The notes under the pieces are model-generated. The model saw only the letters and a program-made list of their open reading frames with translations, searched no databases and was not told the DNA's origin. The position numbers and the translations under genes were made by a program. A stretch of DNA of 64,000 nucleotides, taken from NCBI GenBank assembly GCA_029558715.1, contig JAKQEA010000042.1:1-64000 (forward strand). The letters run 5' to 3'. The number at the start of each line of letters is the position of its first letter. Position 1 is the stretch's first letter. Below are positions 26,168 to 34,867 of the stretch, piece after piece. The stretch is from Bacteroidota bacterium. Lineage in GTDB: Bacteria; Bacteroidota; Bacteroidia; Chitinophagales; Chitinophagaceae.

Positions 26168-26812
26168 TTATAGCCTCACCACACCATTCTTGATGGCATA
26201 AATAGCCAGGCCGGTTCTTGTTTTGATATTCAGCTTTTCAAAAAGAGAGTCCCTGTATCCATCAATGGTTCGGGGGCTCAGGTTCATTTGTGCCGCTATT
26301 TCCTTATAGGTAAGTTCAGAACAGGCCAATCTCAAAAATTCTGTTTCCCGTTCGTTCAGTTTGGACAAGGTACCAGCCATTTCATCCCCCTCCTTATTAA
26401 TAGAATGAATTAGTTTTCCGGTTACCAGTTCAGAATAATAGTACCCCTTATGAACGACTGCATCCAGTGCAGCTCTCAGTTCAGCCGGTTCATTGTCCTT
26501 TAAAATATATCCCCTGGCCCCGTTGCGCAGCATTTTAAGAATAGCATCCTCATCATCATACATGCTTAATGCCAGCACTTTTATAAGCGGATGGGTTGTT
26601 CTTAACCATGCAGCCGTTTCATAGCCGTCCATTACTTTCATATTAATATCCAGCAACACTATGTCAGGCAGATTTTCTTTGTCTAATTTTTCCTGAAAAT
26701 CTTTCCCGTTATCTGCCTCAAATAAAACATCATACCCGATATCTCTTACAAGGCCCGCCAGTCCGCTGCGCAACATGGCATGATCGTCCACCAGTACCAC
26801 TTTTTGATTCAT
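26168..26812 (-). CDS. NarL/LuxR-family response regulator
   Basis: A 214-residue response regulator. The receiver has the acidic pair Asp9-Asp10 (VLVDDHAML), the phospho-acceptor Asp55 (VLLDINMKVMDGYE) and the conserved Lys in GYILKDNEPAEL. The C-terminal LuxR helix-turn-helix reads LNERETEFLRLACSELTYKEIAAQMNLS and then PRTIDGYRDSLFEKL. It starts 2 bp after the upstream histidine kinase stop and is certainly its partner. Targets are not known; the adjacent 7TM gene belongs to the same operon. Confidence 0.95.
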   Translation of the reverse strand: MNQKVVLVDDHAMLRSGLAGLVRDIGYDVLFEADNGKDFQEKLDKENLPDIVLLDINMKVMDGYETAAWLRTTHPLIKVLALSMYDDEDAILKMLRNGARGYILKDNEPAELRAALDAVVHKGYYYSELVTGKLIHSINKEGDEMAGTLSKLNERETEFLRLACSELTYKEIAAQMNLSPRTIDGYRDSLFEKLNIKTRTGLAIYAIKNGVVRL

Positions 26813-26814
26813 AG

Positions 26815-27618
26815 TTACACGTTGTTAAATGGTATACTCAATTTAATAACAGTTCCGTTACCGGATACACTTTCCATACTGAAAGTGGCACCCACCATCT
26901 TAGCCCGGTTATGCATATTACGCAAACCGAGACTTTTATTACTACTTTCTTCCTTGTTAATATCCAGCATAACGGCTATGCCTTTTCCGTCATCCTGCAC
27001 CTGCAATTCCAGCGCATCTGTATTATATACAGCCGTTACAGTGATCGTTCCGGCCTCTGCATGTTTGATGATATTGGTGAGAGCCTCCTGCACAATACGG
27101 AAAATGATCAACTCCCTTTGCGGCTCCATCCGGGTGATAGTTCCGCTAATGCGAAGATCTGTGGCAAACCCGCTTTTACGGAAAAGTTCCAGCTCATACT
27201 CCACTGCTCTTATCAATCCCATAGCGGCAATATTATCTGTATTCAGGCTGCGGGAAAGGTCACGAAGGTCCTGTATTGCCTTGCTGACTAAATTTTTTGA
27301 ATCGGTGATCTTTTCAATTAGTTGCTCTTGTTTCGTAATGTCAATAGTATTCAGTTTCAGCTTGGCCAGGCTGAGCGCCTGCCCAATATTATCATGAATT
27401 TCTTCAGAAATAGTTTTTAGTGTTTGTTCCTGGATTTCGAGTTGAGTTTGTAGAAGAGCTTGCTGGAAATCATTTTTAATTTTTTGCTCGTTTAAAAGCA
27501 TATCATTCTGCTTTTGCATTACTTTTTTAAAAAAAATAAAAAAAGCAAGGAAAACAAAGAAGAAAAGAGTACTGGACCCAATCAGGTAATACCCCGCCTC
27601 TGAAATCTGGATGAACAT
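26815..27618 (-). CDS. membrane-anchored sensor histidine kinase (HisKA_3 type)
   Basis: A 267-residue kinase with one N-terminal membrane helix (about 11-31), a short coiled coil, then HisKA_3 with phospho-acceptor His75 in TISEEIHDNIGQALSLAK, and a HATPase_c domain (N box about EALTNIIKHAEAG, G1 VQDDGKGI, G2 SLGLRNMHNRAKMVGA). It has no periplasmic sensor domain of its own. Its start lies inside the 3' end of the 7TM gene (37-bp overlap), so the two products are translationally coupled and the 7TM protein is the likely sensor. It feeds the downstream LuxR regulator. Confidence 0.93.
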   Translation of the reverse strand: MFIQISEAGYYLIGSSTLFFFVFLAFFIFFKKVMQKQNDMLLNEQKIKNDFQQALLQTQLEIQEQTLKTISEEIHDNIGQALSLAKLKLNTIDITKQEQLIEKITDSKNLVSKAIQDLRDLSRSLNTDNIAAMGLIRAVEYELELFRKSGFATDLRISGTITRMEPQRELIIFRIVQEALTNIIKHAEAGTITVTAVYNTDALELQVQDDGKGIAVMLDINKEESSNKSLGLRNMHNRAKMVGATFSMESVSGNGTVIKLSIPFNNV

Positions 27619-28232
27619 AAGAAAGCATAAGTGATAAGTGAATAATATACCAGGTTCCCAAATGTATTCAATGTCTTATATATTACTTTACTCGCAGGGT
27701 TTTCAGCAAAGGATTTAATGAATACTGCATTCACAAAAAAGAGATTAATAAAATTCACTAAAATGATTCCTGTGGCAAGCCAGAAAAACGGGTTTTTCAG
27801 AAAACCTATTACTTTTTGGCTGTTATAAATATAATGGTAATATAAAAGCCCTGTGGCAATTAAATGAAGACCTACAAAATTTTTAAAATATGGATTTAAT
27901 TTCTCTGCACCACCGGTGATTATTGAAACTACCATCCCTGTAATAAACAAAACCGAAAAAGCAGCAAGTAGTTGCCTGTACTTCTTATTAAGAAACCCGA
28001 CATTGAATATTTTCCAGAAAACAAATGCCTGCAGGAAAAAAAAGGAAGTATAAAAATAATTCTTACTGACCCCTGCAGATTTATAAACACCCCAAAAACT
28101 AAAACCCTCATTTAATACTGTAATTAACAAAAGTATTACTAACCATTTTATTGATGAGGGTTGCAGTTTATAAAAAAAACACAACCCGGTAAGCAATGCA
28201 ATACATTCAAAAAAAAAGCTCAGATAAAACAT
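27582..28232 (-). CDS. seven-helix membrane protein, probable sensory partner of the kinase
   Basis: A 216-residue integral membrane protein with seven predictable hydrophobic helices (about residues 1-22, 29-50, 58-76, 85-105, 115-138, 148-170, 185-208). No domain is recognised. It precedes and overlaps the histidine kinase gene by 37 bp, so it forms a three-gene signalling operon with kinase and regulator. The arrangement (7TM protein plus minimal kinase plus LuxR regulator) suggests that it gathers the signal. Base composition is AT-rich. Confidence 0.75.
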   Translation of the reverse strand: MFYLSFFFECIALLTGLCFFYKLQPSSIKWLVILLLITVLNEGFSFWGVYKSAGVSKNYFYTSFFFLQAFVFWKIFNVGFLNKKYRQLLAAFSVLFITGMVVSIITGGAEKLNPYFKNFVGLHLIATGLLYYHYIYNSQKVIGFLKNPFFWLATGIILVNFINLFFVNAVFIKSFAENPASKVIYKTLNTFGNLVYYSLITYAFLCSSRFQRRGIT

Positions 28233-28249
28233 GGTAGAGGATTATATTT

Positions 28250-28750
28250 TTATGGCCATTCGTCATTCCAGTTATCGTAGAATTTTTTCCCCCCTACATT
28301 AAAAGGAAGTATACCTTTTTGGTTAATGCCGATTATTCCAAAAACAACACCATATTTATTTAATGGCTTTCTTGATGGATCTGAGTGATTTTGCCTTTTT
28401 TCGAATTCAGTATCGCTTAAAGTACTCCCAAATCCAGTAGTATCATATTTCGTAAATCCGACTGAAATACTATAACCTGGATTATTATCAAGATATGTTT
28501 TGAAAAAATCAATAACTGAGTCTGTTAATACTATCCCGTGGAAATTATCAGGATTTGTACTTTGATACTTGCTCATATAATGCTCTGCCACCTTTTCCCT
28601 GAGGGGAACCATTTGAACTGGGATTTTTTCTAAATACTTGTTATAATTTTTCTTTGTTTGCACACCATTTTTAACAAAAGTGAAATAGAAATAACCAATA
28701 ATCAGAACAAGAAGAAGAATAACAGTCTGGTAGATTCTGATTTGTTTCAT
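28250..28750 (-). CDS. membrane-anchored protein of the WNDEWP-tail pair
   Basis: Not a recognised family. Started at ATG 28750, the protein has 166 residues with one N-terminal membrane helix (about 8-26, VILLLVLIIGYFYFTF), then a soluble domain. The C-terminus, KKFYDNWNDEWP, is almost the same as that of the next gene (EYYDDWNDEWP). The two also share A..YM..Y near the start of the domain, a SVI helix, a GIIG strand and the I.PF strand, so they are diverged tandem paralogues. The upstream extension to 28828 would overlap the neighbouring gene by 26 bp and puts non-hydrophobic residues before the anchor. Likely role unknown; co-directional with the pYEATS gene. Confidence 0.7.
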   Translation of the reverse strand: MKQIRIYQTVILLLVLIIGYFYFTFVKNGVQTKKNYNKYLEKIPVQMVPLREKVAEHYMSKYQSTNPDNFHGIVLTDSVIDFFKTYLDNNPGYSISVGFTKYDTTGFGSTLSDTEFEKRQNHSDPSRKPLNKYGVVFGIIGINQKGILPFNVGGKKFYDNWNDEWP

Positions 28751-28802
28751 ATAAATCGTTTTTTTAAGTAATAGTTTCGTGTTATAAAAAAGTTCCAAAA
28801 TA

Positions 28803-29285
28803 CTAAGGCCACTCATCATTCCAGTCATCGTAATATTCTGCTGTTACAATTCCGCCGGGTGTAGATATCCTGGCCGTAAATGGTTTAATCCCTTTTATTT
28901 CATCCCAATAACCAATAATCCCGGTATTCTGATATGCTTTTTCGGGTTTCCAATTAGGGTCAGAGTCATCTGGCTTTTGTGGAGTTCTGAGTTCTTCTGG
29001 AGTATAATTTGAAATTGCAATTGCAAGATCCCCAGCCATTGGTTTTCCTTTGGCTATAGTTTCTTCATAAATCTGCTTATACAAATAGGCGATTACACTG
29101 CGTGATATTTTAATTACAAAAGGAGCTCCATTATATTTACGATAGCCCCGCATATATGCTTTTGCCACATCAACAGTAATGGGCATTGCGTCTTTTACTT
29201 TCTCATTAAATTTTTGAAATTTAGAATTGAGCTCCTCCTGAAACGCCATTGCGTCTTTATTTATCTGCTGTTCTATGCTTTCCAT
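28803..29285 (-). CDS. soluble protein of the WNDEWP-tail pair
   Basis: Not a recognised family. 160 residues, no signal peptide or membrane helix, N-terminal helical region (about 1-35) and a domain that ends with EYYDDWNDEWP. It is a paralogue of the next downstream gene, which adds a membrane anchor. Shared positions include AKAYMRGY, ISRSVIAYLY, TGIIGYW and GIKPF. It lies 47 bp downstream of the pYEATS protein gene, so the three genes look like one transcript. One soluble and one anchored copy of the same domain next to a membrane pYEATS protein may form a complex; that is inference. Confidence 0.7.
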   Translation of the reverse strand: MESIEQQINKDAMAFQEELNSKFQKFNEKVKDAMPITVDVAKAYMRGYRKYNGAPFVIKISRSVIAYLYKQIYEETIAKGKPMAGDLAIAISNYTPEELRTPQKPDDSDPNWKPEKAYQNTGIIGYWDEIKGIKPFTARISTPGGIVTAEYYDDWNDEWP

Positions 29286-29332
29286 AATATAATTGTTTTT
29301 AGGTGAAAGAATAAGTGATTATAAAAAAGATT

Positions 29333-30223
29333 TTACCTGCTGTTAAAAGGTTCATAGCTACCGGGCAACCCCTTCAGATCCAGTTCCAGCGTCGTTTTCC
29401 CATTGTCCGCCACTGCCCCGACAGTAAAAGCTCCCCATGCTTTTGTTTTTATTTCGGCTATTCCATTCAGTACGATAATAACAGGACTGGAATTGATAAA
29501 CGTCGGATGCAGATGAAAAGTAACAATACCCTTTAATGGATCCTTTTTGGGATCAGTACTTTCCACCCTGAGTATTATTTCAGCCCAGTCACTTCCGGTT
29601 ATCCTGTTGATCACCGCAGAGAGTTTCCGGTTATTACTTTCTGCCTTACCTCCCCATCTGCCCTTTTGAGGATCCAGTGCACTAGTCTCGTTCACCATTC
29701 TTGTCTTTTCTTCAATGAACAGATGTTTCATTTCTTCCGTAGCAGTTCTGCCTCCCTGTGGCACCTGTGGAGTTTGTGCCATCTGGCTTTGTGCTTCATT
29801 CAGGGCTTTGGCTATTTCCTGGAAATCAGCGGATACTCCGTCTTTGCCAAAATTGAAAGATTTTAATCTTGGCAGTATGGCGAGGATGATGAATACGCCA
29901 AACAGCAGCAGGAAATAATTATAAACAGCTGTAAGTTTTTTATTGATGCTGTCATCACTTGTTGGTGCTGCAGCAACTGACTCAGCCGGCTTTGTCACTA
30001 TAGTTGTATCAATTATAATCTTTTTACCGGTCGCTTTTATACTGCTGTCAATCTTTATGGAAGTGGTGGAAGTAATTAATGGCAGAACGGACTTAGCTGC
30101 CGCAGGCGGCGCCGGTTTGGTAAATACATACATCACAATTAAAATGAAAAGTGTAACTGCAATTATAAACGATAATACAGATACCCAATTGTAAAGGCGG
30201 TTGTTGCCCGTTGCAGAACTCAT
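29333..30223 (-). CDS. two-helix membrane protein with a C-terminal pYEATS domain
   Basis: 296 residues. Membrane helices are at about 12-35 and 99-119, separated by a Thr/Ser/Lys-rich extracytoplasmic loop. A cytoplasmic linker (KSFNFGKDGVSADFQEIAKALNEAQ) follows, then a beta-rich domain (about 205-296) with WAEIILRVES, FHLHPTF, IAEIKTKAWGAFTVGAVAD and LELDLKGLPG. This matches the prokaryotic YEATS (pYEATS) pattern FHLHPTF...W.aFTVGa...LELDL. pYEATS domains have been linked by comparative genomics to signalling and biological-conflict systems, but their ligand is not known. First gene of a set with the two WNDEWP-tail genes. Confidence 0.7.
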   Translation of the reverse strand: MSSATGNNRLYNWVSVLSFIIAVTLFILIVMYVFTKPAPPAAAKSVLPLITSTTSIKIDSSIKATGKKIIIDTTIVTKPAESVAAAPTSDDSINKKLTAVYNYFLLLFGVFIILAILPRLKSFNFGKDGVSADFQEIAKALNEAQSQMAQTPQVPQGGRTATEEMKHLFIEEKTRMVNETSALDPQKGRWGGKAESNNRKLSAVINRITGSDWAEIILRVESTDPKKDPLKGIVTFHLHPTFINSSPVIIVLNGIAEIKTKAWGAFTVGAVADNGKTTLELDLKGLPGSYEPFNSR

Positions 30224-30318
30224 AGCCGTTGGTTTTATTCAAGATAAACTATAACAGTTGTATCTGAAAGTTATTTGATTATTACGGAAGTTACTAACCG
30301 AAAATTGCACAATAAAGT

Positions 30319-30780
30319 TTATAGCTTTTTAATAACGACTTTATTTATAATAGTGCCACTGTAACCGCAGCAACCGGCGCATGACTGTGTATCCACCGTT
30401 ACCCAGCCCTCCGGTACAGGCCCGGGGCACATCATAATTACGGTACCGGAGGGCAGATTGTCTATCCGCTTGATGACGGGTTTGTTAATAATAGTGCCGC
30501 TGTAGCCGCAACAGCCGGCGCATGACCGGGTATCAATTACCACCCAGCCAACAGGTGTTGCCTGCGGACAAATTTCCAGGGTGGTGCCCACAGGCAGGTT
30601 ATCAATACGTTTAATGATCAGTTTATTGATAATGGTACCTGTATAACCACAGCAACCGGCGCATGACCGGGTATTGATAATAACCCAGCCGGATGGCACG
30701 GTACCCGGACAAATTTCCTGCTCCTGGCCAAATGCAAATGATGCTAACAGGATGAAAGCGGCTGTAATAATCTTTTTCAT
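30319..30780 (-). CDS. exported protein of three tandem Cys-rich repeats
   Basis: Not a recognised family. 153 residues: a signal peptide (1-18, ending FAFG), then three repeats of about 43 residues. Each has the frame CP...P.GWV.I.TRSCAGCCGY.GTIINK..IKRIDNLP.GT. Each repeat carries four cysteines: one in the CP segment and three in CAGCC. Repeats are also clear at DNA level, indicating recent duplication or concerted evolution. The even number of cysteines suggests disulfides or metal binding outside the cytoplasm. It lies upstream of the pYEATS gene on the same strand, 95 bp away. Confidence 0.75.
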   Translation of the reverse strand: MKKIITAAFILLASFAFGQEQEICPGTVPSGWVIINTRSCAGCCGYTGTIINKLIIKRIDNLPVGTTLEICPQATPVGWVVIDTRSCAGCCGYSGTIINKPVIKRIDNLPSGTVIMMCPGPVPEGWVTVDTQSCAGCCGYSGTIINKVVIKKL

Positions 30781-31006
30781 AACGAAGGAGTTGAAATTAT
30801 TTAAAAGGCACTTGCAATGTAGAACGATGATATACTATGTACAACGGGTTTATAACCCTTTCCGGCAGGTGATAACACGGTATATATTTAAGAAAACAAC
30901 GGTTGTCCGGCGCTTCCTCCTGCAACTACTTTCACCATGATATCAGCAGAACCAGGTAATCAACAATAACCCTGTCCTGTTTTCCAGAACCATTAAAAAA
31001 TTTAAA
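30781..31006. other. divergent intergenic region
   Basis: A 226-bp spacer between the triple-repeat protein gene (minus) and the unknown 185-residue protein gene (plus). It must hold promoters for both. I see no clear TAnnTTTG box, hairpin or repeat in it. Confidence 0.4.
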
Positions 31007-31564
31007 ATGAAAAAAGTGTTTTCAGTTGACAGCATAAAGCTGGCCCTCAACAAAAGCAATCCTCCCTGCCTTGTAGTAACTGCCGAAGGAACGGCTAATA
31101 CATCGGGCTGGTCCGGTTTTACCCTTCGTCCCTTGTGGAACAGAAGTAATCCCCCCGTTAACGGTGTTTACTCATTTGCACTGGAAGGTGTACCGCCAAC
31201 CGGCATTGTACAGCAGGTGCTTACTCCTACAGGCCCTGTCAGCCATACATTAACCTACGGCGAAACAAAGGATGTAAGAAAAGTAGTGGTATATGCCGCT
31301 TCCAACAGCCAGTCTGTGGAATACAATGAAAAAAATGCAACCGATTCTTTGTTGTCGGCTTCGCCTGATGCCATAACACAAACAGGTGTTGGCTACTCTG
31401 ATAACTGGGACCTCGCCGATGCTTTCAGGGATGCCATTAAAAATCTGCCCACCGATCCTTATCCTTATCCCGATAAGCTGCAGCAATACAGAATTGTTAG
31501 TATTGAAGCGGAGGTAGGAGGGTTCGTCGGGCTCAACAGGATGAAAGTAACCATTGAAGCATAA
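31007..31564 (+). CDS. hypothetical protein, first of a small pair
   Basis: Not recognised. 185 residues, no signal peptide (MKKVFSVDSIKLALNKSNPP), one cysteine, mixed alpha/beta composition. Pro/Gly-rich N-terminal half (SGWSGFTLRPLWNRSNPPVNG, then YSFALEGVPPTG) and a C-terminal part ending in an amphipathic beta strand (GLNRMKVTIEA). It is followed 29 bp downstream by a 109-residue gene on the same strand. Coding character is good (long open frame, codon use like neighbours). Its position between the pYEATS cluster and the restriction system is the only functional hint. Confidence 0.65.
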   Translation: MKKVFSVDSIKLALNKSNPPCLVVTAEGTANTSGWSGFTLRPLWNRSNPPVNGVYSFALEGVPPTGIVQQVLTPTGPVSHTLTYGETKDVRKVVVYAASNSQSVEYNEKNATDSLLSASPDAITQTGVGYSDNWDLADAFRDAIKNLPTDPYPYPDKLQQYRIVSIEAEVGGFVGLNRMKVTIEA

Positions 31565-31593
31565 ACTGTCCATTAAATCAAACACCATTTTAT

Positions 31594-31923
31594 ATGTCAA
31601 CAAAAATTACCACTTCTGATTGGGCTGCATGGGTCAACCTCATGCTTCCAGCACCAACTCCGGGCGGCACCCTGCATGTTGTCGGAACAGTTGATACACA
31701 CTCTGCTGATTTCGCTTTCCTGGAAAAAGCAGTACCACAGGGCAAAAACCCATCTATACTGCTGTTGAACCTGCGGACCGAAACCGGGACTGCACCGGCG
31801 AAAAACCCGCAAAACGTAAGTTATACGGAAACATTACAAACAAAAGGCCAATACAGTGAAGTACAGGTATGGTACAATGGTAAATTGGAAGCGGCCATTA
31901 CAAAGATTGAAGAAGTGCATTGA
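31594..31923 (+). CDS. hypothetical protein, second of a small pair
   Basis: Not recognised. 109 residues, no cysteine, no export signal. The sequence (LHVVGTVDTHSADFAFLEKAVPQG, then ILLLNLRTETG, and EVQVWYNGKLEAAITKIEEVH) reads as an all-beta small domain. It shares the operon with the preceding 185-residue gene (29-bp gap) and ends 108 bp before hsdM. Confidence 0.65.
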   Translation: MSTKITTSDWAAWVNLMLPAPTPGGTLHVVGTVDTHSADFAFLEKAVPQGKNPSILLLNLRTETGTAPAKNPQNVSYTETLQTKGQYSEVQVWYNGKLEAAITKIEEVH

Positions 31924-32031
31924 TCAAACGGCAGTATAAAGGCGAAAACAACGGGCAACTTTTAGTATCAGGCGGCCTGGCGGTTTTTCGCCTTTTCTTT
32001 CTTTCATTATCTTACGGCCTTCAAATACATC

Positions 32032-33621
32032 ATGGCCAAAACAAAAAAGGAAACCAACACCCAGCCGCTTGAAAAAACACTCTGGCTTGCTGCCGATAAG
32101 CTCCGCAAAAATATGGATGCTGCCGAATACAAACACATTGTACTCGGCCTCATCTTTCTCAAATATATTTCTGATGCATTTGAAGAATTGTATGCAGCAC
32201 TAAGCAGTGATAAACTCGCCGATGCCGAAGATGCCGATGAGTACCGGGCCAAAAATGTTTTCTATGTGCCTCCGCAGGCAAGGTGGAGTTATCTTTTATC
32301 CAAAGCCAAAGACCCGCTGATTGGAAAAATGGTGGATGATGCCATGGATGCCATTGAAGCACTTAACCCTACATTAAAAGGTGTTCTTCCAAAGGTATTT
32401 GCCCGGCCCAATCTCGATAAAAACTCACTCGGTGCATTGATTGACATGATCGGCACCATTGCACTGGGGGATGCGGCAGCAAGAGCCAAAGATTTATTAG
32501 GCAGGGTGTATGAATATTTTCTCGGACAGTTTGCACTGGCCGAAGGAAAAAAAGGCGGACAGTTCTATACACCGCAAAGCATTGTTCGCTTACTGGTAGA
32601 AATGCTGGAGCCATACAAAGGCCGTGTGTTTGATCCCTGCTGTGGCAGCGGCGGCATGTTTGTACAGAGTGAAAAATTTGTGCTGGCACATGCCGGTAAA
32701 ATAGACGACATCAGTATTTACGGACAGGAAAGTAACCAAACCACTTACCGTTTGGCAAGGATGAATCTTTCCATCCGCGGTATTGACAGCAGCAATATTA
32801 AATGGAACAACGAAGGAAGTTTTTTGCGGGATGCACATCCTGATTTAAAAGCTGATTATATTATTGCCAACCCACCGTTTAATGACAGCGACTGGAGCGG
32901 CGAACTGCTCACCACCGATGGCCGCTGGCAATATGGTGTGCCGCCGGCCGGGAATGCCAACTTTGCCTGGGTGCAGCATTTCATTTATCATTTAAGTGCA
33001 ACAGGTATGGCTGGTTTTGTATTGAGTAACGGAAGCCTCAGCAGTAATACCGGTGGCGAAGGTGAAATACGGCAACGCCTAGTAGAAAATGATCTGGTGG
33101 ATTGCATTGTGATGCTGCCCAAACAATTATTTTACAATACAGGCATACCCGCCTGCCTATGGTTTTTGAGCAGGAAGCGTAGCCACTCCTCCCCTGGAGG
33201 AGGAGGCAGGGAGAGGGCCAGTAACAGAAAAGGCGAAGTATTATTTATAGATGCCAGCGAACTCGGTTTTATGATTGACCGCAAGAGCCGTGACCTTAGC
33301 GATGAAGACATTAAAAAAATTACCAGCACATACCACAGCTGGAAAAAACGGAGTGATACTAACTCCTCCCCTGAAGGGGGAGGTTGGGAGGGGGACATAA
33401 AAGGCTTTTGCAAATCGGCCACCCTTGCCGAGATAGCCAAACATAAATATGTATTAACCCCCGGCCGCTATGTAGGCATACCCGATGCGGTGGAAGATGA
33501 AGAAGCCTATGAAGAAAAAATAGCAAAACTTACTGCTGAACTGAAAACACAAATGACGGAAGCAGAAAAATTAGATAAAGAAATAAAAATGCAGTTGAAA
33601 AAAATCGGGATAGAATTATGA
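32032..33621 (+). CDS. hsdM: type I restriction-modification system methyltransferase subunit HsdM
   Basis: N6-adenine methyltransferase subunit, 529 residues. The HsdM N-terminal helical domain covers about 15-150, then the methylase: [19 protein letters not shown] site [11 protein letters not shown], and catalytic NPPF (about 278-281, [12 protein letters not shown]). Two stretches are encoded by G-rich dispersed repeats: about 385-396 ([11 protein letters not shown]) between CLWFLSRKR and [11 protein letters not shown], and about 444-455 ([11 protein letters not shown]) between the YHSWKK and KGFCKSATL regions. Both lie in loops and keep the frame, so the enzyme is probably active. The gene overlaps the DUF1016 gene by 4 bp (ATGA) and opens the hsd operon. 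Confidence 0.96.
   Translation: MAKTKKETNTQPLEKTLWLAADKLRKNMDAAEYKHIVLGLIFLKYISDAFEELYAALSSDKLADAEDADEYRAKNVFYVPPQARWSYLLSKAKDPLIGKMVDDAMDAIEALNPTLKGVLPKVFARPNLDKNSLGALIDMIGTIALGDAAARAKDLLGRVYEYFLGQFALAEGKKGGQFYTPQSIVRLLVEMLEPYKGRVFDPCCGSGGMFVQSEKFVLAHAGKIDDISIYGQESNQTTYRLARMNLSIRGIDSSNIKWNNEGSFLRDAHPDLKADYIIANPPFNDSDWSGELLTTDGRWQYGVPPAGNANFAWVQHFIYHLSATGMAGFVLSNGSLSSNTGGEGEIRQRLVENDLVDCIVMLPKQLFYNTGIPACLWFLSRKRSHSSPGGGGRERASNRKGEVLFIDASELGFMIDRKSRDLSDEDIKKITSTYHSWKKRSDTNSSPEGGGWEGDIKGFCKSATLAEIAKHKYVLTPGRYVGIPDAVEDEEAYEEKIAKLTAELKTQMTEAEKLDKEIKMQLKKIGIEL
33186..33219 (+). repeat. G-rich dispersed hairpin repeat, first copy in hsdM
   Basis: CTCCTCCCCTGGAGGAGGAG core (partly self-complementary) plus a CAGGGAGAGGGCC tail, in frame in hsdM. 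Closest to the copy in the MurU-like gene, with the same reading phase. Confidence 0.75.
33363..33396 (+). repeat. G-rich dispersed hairpin repeat, second copy in hsdM
   Basis: CTCCTCCCCTGAAGGGGGAG core plus a GTTGGGAGGGGGA tail, in frame in hsdM. It shares the first ten bases with the copy 177 bp upstream. Confidence 0.75.
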
Positions 33622-34775
33622 TTTTATCAACCGGTATGGCAAAACAAAAAAATAAATACCAGCAGATAGTAGAAAGCCTGAAAGAAAAGATCAGGCTATC
33701 CCGTATGCAGGCTACAACGCAGGTAAACCACTTGCTAATAAAAACATATTGGGAAATTGGTACTACTATTTTGCAACAGGAAAAAGAAGAAGGCTGGGGC
33801 GCCGGTGTAGTCGCCAATCTTGCTGCAGACCTGAAAGCAGCTTTTCCTGATATGAAAGGATTGTCTCAGCGCAACCTTACTTATATGCGAAACTTTGCCG
33901 CTGCTTATCCCTGTTTTCCAATTTTGCAAGCACCACTTGCAAAATTGACCGTTGCCGGTAAACGCAAACAAGCTGACAATACTGCTTCTTCAATTTTGCA
34001 AGCACCGCTTGCAAAATTGAGCTGGTATCACCACATCACTCTGCTGGATAAAGTAAAAGACGAAAAGGAAAGGGTTTTTTATATATACAAAACCATTGAA
34101 AACGGGTGGAGCCGCAATGTAATGGTGCACCAGGTAGAGAGCCGTTTATACAAACGGCAGGGAAAAGCCATCACCAATTTTAAACACACCTTATTGCCCC
34201 TGCAATCAGACCTGGCCAATGAAATGGTAAAGAGCCCTTACCTCTTCGACTTCCTGGGGCTGGGAGATGAAGTGCAGGAACGGGAACTGGAAAAAGCATT
34301 GATACAGCATATCAAAAAATTTATGCTGGAATTGGGCAAGGGGTTTGCCTATGTAGGCAACCAGTACAACCTGCAGGTAGAAGGCGATGAATATTTCTTA
34401 GACCTGTTGTTTTATAATTACCTGCTGCACCGCTTTGTGGTGTTTGAATTGAAGGTAGGGGAATTTAAACCCGAGTATGCAGGCAAATTGAATTTCTACA
34501 TTAATACTATTGACGGGCAGATAAAAACGGAAAGCCACCAGCCCACCATTGGCATACTGCTTTGCAAAACGCCCAACAAAACAGTGGTAAAGTATGCGCT
34601 GCAGGGAATGGATACACCTATTGGCGTGGCAGAATACCAGCTTACCCGTACACTGCCCCGGCAACTGAAAAGCGGCATACCCTCTATTGCCGAGCTGGAA
34701 GCTGAAATGAATAAAGGATATAAGCAGTTGAAAAAACCGGTAAAAAAAAAGAAATCGGTAAAAAAGAAAAAATAA
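33618..34775 (+). CDS. DUF1016 (YhcG-type) PD-(D/E)XK nuclease family protein
   Basis: 385 residues, overlapping the hsdM stop by 4 bp; ATG 33636 ([10 protein letters not shown]) is an equally possible start. The N-terminal DUF1016 domain ([38 protein letters not shown]) is followed by the nuclease domain with [22 protein letters not shown], the Asp...Glu-x-Lys core, and [14 protein letters not shown]. The tail is very Lys-rich ([14 protein letters not shown]). DUF1016 genes are often found inside type I restriction operons. A 72-bp (24-codon) shift separates two copies of a palindrome coding ILQAPLAKL at about residues 101-109 and 125-133, so the protein carries a small internal duplication at the junction of its two domains. 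Confidence 0.9.
   Translation: MILSTGMAKQKNKYQQIVESLKEKIRLSRMQATTQVNHLLIKTYWEIGTTILQQEKEEGWGAGVVANLAADLKAAFPDMKGLSQRNLTYMRNFAAAYPCFPILQAPLAKLTVAGKRKQADNTASSILQAPLAKLSWYHHITLLDKVKDEKERVFYIYKTIENGWSRNVMVHQVESRLYKRQGKAITNFKHTLLPLQSDLANEMVKSPYLFDFLGLGDEVQERELEKALIQHIKKFMLELGKGFAYVGNQYNLQVEGDEYFLDLLFYNYLLHRFVVFELKVGEFKPEYAGKLNFYINTIDGQIKTESHQPTIGILLCKTPNKTVVKYALQGMDTPIGVAEYQLTRTLPRQLKSGIPSIAELEAEMNKGYKQLKKPVKKKKSVKKKK
33919..34019 (+). repeat. duplicated palindrome inside the DUF1016 gene
   Basis: Two nearly identical palindromes, 33919-33947 (arms CAATTTTGCAAG/CTTGCAAAATTG) and 33991-34019 (arms CAATTTTGCAAGC/GCTTGCAAAATTG), are spaced exactly 72 bp apart, so the frame is kept. Copies differ at one position in the loop (CACCACT versus CACCGCT). 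Confidence 0.85.
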
Positions 34776-34867
34776 AATGATGAACGAGGCTGTAGTGCTA
34801 CTATCATCTTTCGTTGCGACACTCCGTTCAGGGTGCTGTTTGCTACTCACCAAAATAATTGCAGTGT

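Noticed and set aside
34776-34867. Spacer between the DUF1016 gene and hsdS as a mobile-element scar
   Set aside because: The GC/AT pattern is a little unlike its neighbours, but I see no inverted ends, no second copy in the window and no gene.
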